From Chytriomyces cf. hyalinus JEL632 (taxonomy: Eukaryota > Chytridiomycota > Chytridiomycetes > Chytridiales > Chytriomycetaceae), in contig JAIWWG010000030.1 in assembly GCA_025435555.1 (NCBI GenBank), positions 1 through 64,000 on the forward strand: 64,000 nt of DNA, written 5' to 3'. Under the pieces are notes generated by a model that was not told where the DNA came from, did no database searches, and worked only from the letters and a program-made list of their open reading frames with translations. The number at the start of each line of letters is the position of its first letter. Position 1 is the first letter of the stretch. This document shows positions 60,451-64,000 of the stretch, in pieces. The position numbers were made by a program, and so were the translations under genes.

Positions 60451-61147
60451 TGTAAAATTTAGCTCTAAACTTGAGGTAAGGAAATGCACCGATTGGCCAG
60501 AAGGAAAGGACGCAGAATCACCAGACTTTGAACGGATGAGACTGTACCCGGAATGCCGCCGGACGTTTGAATCGTACCAGCAGAGCTGGAATGCGTCTGA
60601 AGTCTGTTATTCCATGGCTGGCCCGGCCTCTAATCCCTGTTTCCTTCTGTACCTCAGATCCGAAGCAGCTTTGACTTCGAATTGCTTCCATCAGACAAGC
60701 AGACTTGGCTACTTGATACCTTCTGGTTTGCTTGCGTTCTTTGTTTTTACCGTAACCGAAAGTAACCGAAAGTAACCGTGCAACCTTGGCTCCGGTACAG
60801 ATATTTTTAACACCGCTACTCTTTGCTTCTCTTCTCCCGTTTGATTTTCAATCTTAAGAGAGTGGGGCTCAATTGTTACACTTTTTTGAAGCTGCTCTGA
60901 AGGTTTTTATTTTCTTTCTTCCCACCCGTTTCGCTTTTGCGCTGCATCGCTGCTTCAGCCTTGTTTTCGGACGAATCAGTTTCATCATTATAACTGCTGT
61001 ATTTCCCTTTTCTCCTTATTCATACGCCATGATTTGTTCGGCCTCTCTCCCTATCTCTCCGTTTGTTGAAAACGTACCCGGTGCTGCAAATAACGTTTTC
61101 TTCTTTGTGTGGTATTTTTTTGACGATTCTTTTTTGCTTGGGTCTTA
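60451..61147 (+). promoter_or_regulatory. Upstream region of the four-RRM gene
   Basis: About 700 bases between the ABCC fragment and the four-RRM gene. It contains a TAACCGAAAG tandem at 60757-60778 and pyrimidine-rich stretches (60980-61060) that look like an intron or 5' leader. A frame at 60536-60775 is open but unlike any family known to me. Confidence 0.45.
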
Positions 61148-63385
61148 TTGACGTTTACTTTTGTTTATGGGCATCCGCTTCCAACTCCCCCCTCCACCCA
61201 AATCCCAACAAAACCCCCCCAAAACGCAAAAACAATCCAGAAAGTCAAGTTTTCACACGCGCAACAGGAGGCCTTAAGGGACGAAAAAAAAATAGCATCC
61301 TCAATTGGAAATTCTACGCTGGACGAATCCGCCATGAAACGCAGTGCCGACAACACATCTTTACCCGTATCCGTTCCTATGCAAAATTACTCGGCCATGA
61401 ATGTGAAGCGCGTGCGGATGGGGATGGGGGGATATGCGCCGGTTTCTGGCGGAGCTGTTCCTGGCGGTTACCAGCAACAGCAGCAACAGCAATTTGGCAT
61501 GATGGGAAATCCAATGGGTGCCATGGGGATGGGATTTAATGGTGCCGGTGGTGTGGCCGCTGGTGGGAATGGGTTTGGTCAAGGGGGTGGAATGGACGCT
61601 GGATGGAATGCTTCAGGAATGGGCGTCGGAGGAAGTTCTTCTGGTGCAGGTGGGATGTATGGGAATCAAGCAGGTATGACGCAGTACATGGATGGGTCCG
61701 GGGGTGGAATGGGATTCAATTTCCAGTATCCTCAAAACCCAAATGGCATGATGGGCGGGGGATTTAACCCAGCTTTCCAAATGAATCAATTCCAGAATCC
61801 CATGTTTGCGGGCGGTATGGGTGGACCTCATATGCAGGGCCTGCCGAACCGGACTGTATACATTGGAAATGTACCGCACGGAGCGACTTACGAAGATATT
61901 CTGAACATGGTCAAATTTGGACCGTTGGAATCTGCCAAAATTGTCGAGGAGAAGAGCTGTTGCTTCCTGACTTTTATCGAAGCCACGTCGGCTTTGTCCT
62001 TCTTCAATGATTACCAGGGTAAACGGGTTTTGATTGGCGATCACGAGCTAAAGTTTGGGTGGGGGAAGCCGTCAGCATGCCCACAGCATTTATACACTGG
62101 TAATTAGCCCAAAATCTTAACTGGTTTTTATTGATGTCTGATCTGCGCCTTTCCTTTATTCATGGCACAGATGTTTCAAACGGCGCTTCTCGCACAGTGT
62201 ACATTGGATCTGTGGACGAAAACATCACCGAGCAAGTTTTGCGTGCAGAGCTTGATGCATTTGGTCCAATCGATCAAGTGCGGATTTTGGCGGATAAACA
62301 TATCGCATTCGTACACTTGTGTTCCGTTGCGAATGCCATGCGAGCAGTAGCCACGTTACCGACAAGGCCTCTTTTTGCGGGCAAGAGAATCAACTATGGT
62401 AAAGATCGTTGCGGAACCTCGCTTCTGGGAAACAATGTCGGAAACAGGCCGACGTCTGTGCCTGGAATGATGATGGGACAGCCTGCGATGATGAATCAGA
62501 TGGGAATGATGAATCAAGGAAGGATGCGCCCAATGATGGGTCAAGGCATGGGCGGCGGTATGGGTGTCATGGGTGGAGGCATGGGTGGTGGTATGGGCGG
62601 AGGCATGGGTGCAGGTATGGGAGGAGGTGGTCACGACGGGAATACTGTTCCTATGAACCCAATGCGGACACTTTACCTTGGAGGTCTTCACCCCGACTCA
62701 ACGGCAAAGGATATTCTGGATGTAAGCCATCAGTCTGCGCATAGATTCGTGTTCTAAAAATGCTGTTCCCCTCAGGTGGTTCGTGGCGGTTTGGTCCAAC
62801 GACTAAGCGTCCTTCCCGACAAAAACACCGGATTTGTCACTTTTCTTGACCCTGTGGCGGCGCAAAACTTGTTTAATCGCGGAAACAACGAAGGAGTTGT
62901 TATAAAGGGAAAGCGGGTGAAAGTTTCATGGGGTAAGGCTGCGCCAACGATTCCGGCGTTTATTTATCAGGGAGTTCAAAACGGTGCTACAAGAAACGTT
63001 TGTGAGTATTACGTATATTTGTTGATGCCGCTTCGTATTATATCTATTGGTAAATTATATTCGTTTGCTCACGTCAGATGTCGGGCCCCTTGACCCTTCA
63101 ATTACTGAAGAGCGTCTCCGGCAGGACTTCAGCTACTTTGGTGAAGTGGAAATGATTCACATGATGACTGAAAAAAATTGTGGCTTTGTGAGCTTCACCG
63201 ATATTGGGCACGCCATCAAAGCTGTTGAAGGGATCAAGTCTTTGAATCCGAATTACGCAAATTGCCGCGTGCATTATGGAAAAGATCGGTGCAACAACCC
63301 GCTCAGGCCTCCAAGGATTCAACAGACGCAAATGGACGGAACAGTGGTAATTGGTCCACCAGGAGAAGATCATCCTGGTGCGTAG
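61148..63385 (+). CDS. MRN1: RNA-binding protein with four RRMs (Mrn1/Nrd1 type)
   Basis: Exons 61148..62099, 62171..62721, 62776..63001, 63078..63385, up to 678 aa; phases close. The N-terminal half is Gly/Met/Asn-rich with a Gln run. Four RRMs follow, each with an RNP2-like start: RTVYIGNVPHGATYEDIL, RTVYIGSVDENITEQVL, RTLYLGGLHPDSTAKDIL and NVYVGPLDPSITEERL. RNP1-like strands are SCCFLTFIEA, HIAFVHLCS, NTGFVTFLDP and NCGFVSFTD, and each domain is closed by KFGWGK, NYGKDRCG, KVSWGK or HYGKDRCN. That alternation is the mark of fungal Mrn1/Nrd1. Between RRM2 and RRM3 lies a long GGGMG repeat. By family it binds mRNAs and affects cell-wall or differentiation transcripts. The start is uncertain: the ATG at 61334 (MKRSADN) is an alternative. 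Confidence 0.88.
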
Positions 63386-63544
63386 TGTGAGAGTGCGTTT
63401 TTGTGCGCGTTGTATTCAGTAAGGCCTGTTGATTGTATTTCAGACAAGAATATGATAATAAAATGCAAAAGGGGTTGCGAATGAAGTTGTTGGATTGGGG
63501 CAGGCATGATTTTGGGACTGGAAAACATCGCAGCAATCAATAAT

Positions 63545-64000
63545 TTATTTGAATTTGCTTGGCAGGCTGAATTCAGCTTCAATGAGAGACAACCACACAG
63601 CAACGACCCGTGTGTCCTCTTCGGTATCGCTTCCTCCGGCTATTCCACGCTGGTCGCTGCCGCTGAAGGCTGAAAGCTTTTTATCAAAGACTTTGTTGGC
63701 TTGTCGGAACAGGGCGGAAAGAAACGCCGCAGTTCTCGGGACACAGCGAAATGCCAGCTTTCCTGAATCCGCCTTCAAAAGCCGTGTTTGATGCTGTTGC
63801 ACAAAAACGATCGGGCACGTCAGTTTGCATGAAAAAGACTTCAGAAGACGATCAAAACTCACATCTGCAAAACAGTTCCCAGCAAACGTTAAAACGCTCA
63901 TATTTCCCAGCAAATTCAAATCCCACGCAACAATTCTCGAGAACCCGCTTCCACCTCCAGCCACCGTTTTAGTTACACTATACATTCCATACAAGCTTCC
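63545..64000 (-). CDS. C-terminal part of an unrecognised protein (5' end outside window)
   Basis: Exons (minus) 63863..64000 (open at the window edge) and 63545..63793, joined in phase 0 by a GTGAGT...CAG intron of 69 bases. The visible 129 residues include a Gly-rich turn (TVAGGGSGF), a hydrophobic DLNLLGNMSVLTFAGNCFAD segment and a helix AAFLSALFRQANKVFDKKLSAF, ending AEFSLPSKFK. No domain is recognised. It converges on the four-RRM gene, with 159 bases between the stops. Confidence 0.65.
   Translation of the reverse strand, partial: GSLYGMYSVTKTVAGGGSGFSRIVAWDLNLLGNMSVLTFAGNCFADVSFDRLLKSFSCKLTCPIVFVQQHQTRLLKADSGKLAFRCVPRTAAFLSALFRQANKVFDKKLSAFSGSDQRGIAGGSDTEEDTRVVAVWLSLIEAEFSLPSKFK

Noticed and set aside
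60536-60775. 79-codon plus-strand frame before the four-RRM gene
   Set aside because: No family resemblance, sits in a likely leader, and ends in a TAACCGAAAG tandem repeat.

Overview
The window is nuclear DNA of a zoosporic (chytrid-like) fungus. Nearly every gene is split by short GT-AG introns of about 40-130 bases. The gene set is fungal: Vam7, Cns1, Mrn1-type RRM protein, GT34 glycosyltransferases, Atg2, Hel2. Two genes, ARL3 and a CFAP210-like doublet-microtubule protein, are normally kept only by organisms with a flagellum, which points to a zoospore-forming lineage. This assignment is an inference from gene content.

Layout. 1-1.3 kb: the 3' end of a class I cyclic-nucleotide phosphodiesterase, then a PDAP1-type phosphoprotein. 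1.3-8.6 kb: a gene-poor accessory block of decayed retroelement-like ORFs, a long inverted-repeat pair, a direct repeat and a tRNA-derived element. 8.6-14.3 kb: an unrecognised 698-residue protein, then two tandem GT34 glycosyltransferases. 14.4-33.3 kb, all minus strand: tRNA isopentenyltransferase, ribosomal protein S28, S-adenosylmethionine decarboxylase, an F-box/WD40 protein, the ribosome-collision E3 ligase Hel2, the PX-SNARE Vam7 and a full-length ABCC transporter. 33.5-42.4 kb: Cns1/TTC4, a TenA-family protein, an unrecognised protein with a 2OG-Fe(II)-oxygenase-like C-terminus, and, divergent from it across about 80 bases, an EDEM mannosidase with a PA domain. 42.6-58.4 kb: CFAP210-like protein, tRNA-Ser(CGA), ATG2, ARL3, AIP1 and SelO. 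58.5-60.5 kb: a broken Crinkler/RHS-like NTPase gene touching a recent inverted copy of the ABCC gene's 3' end. 61.1-64 kb: a four-RRM protein and the 3' end of an unrecognised gene.

The genes are mostly housekeeping and do not form one pathway. Some share themes: ER and secretory glycan handling (GT34 pair, EDEM), vacuole and autophagy (Vam7, ATG2, the ABCC transporter), translation (MOD5, RPS28, tRNA-Ser, Hel2), chaperone and actin dynamics (Cns1, AIP1) and flagellum (ARL3, CFAP210). Exon models below were built by hand from splice signals, reading phase and family similarity. Phases close for all models except where stated.
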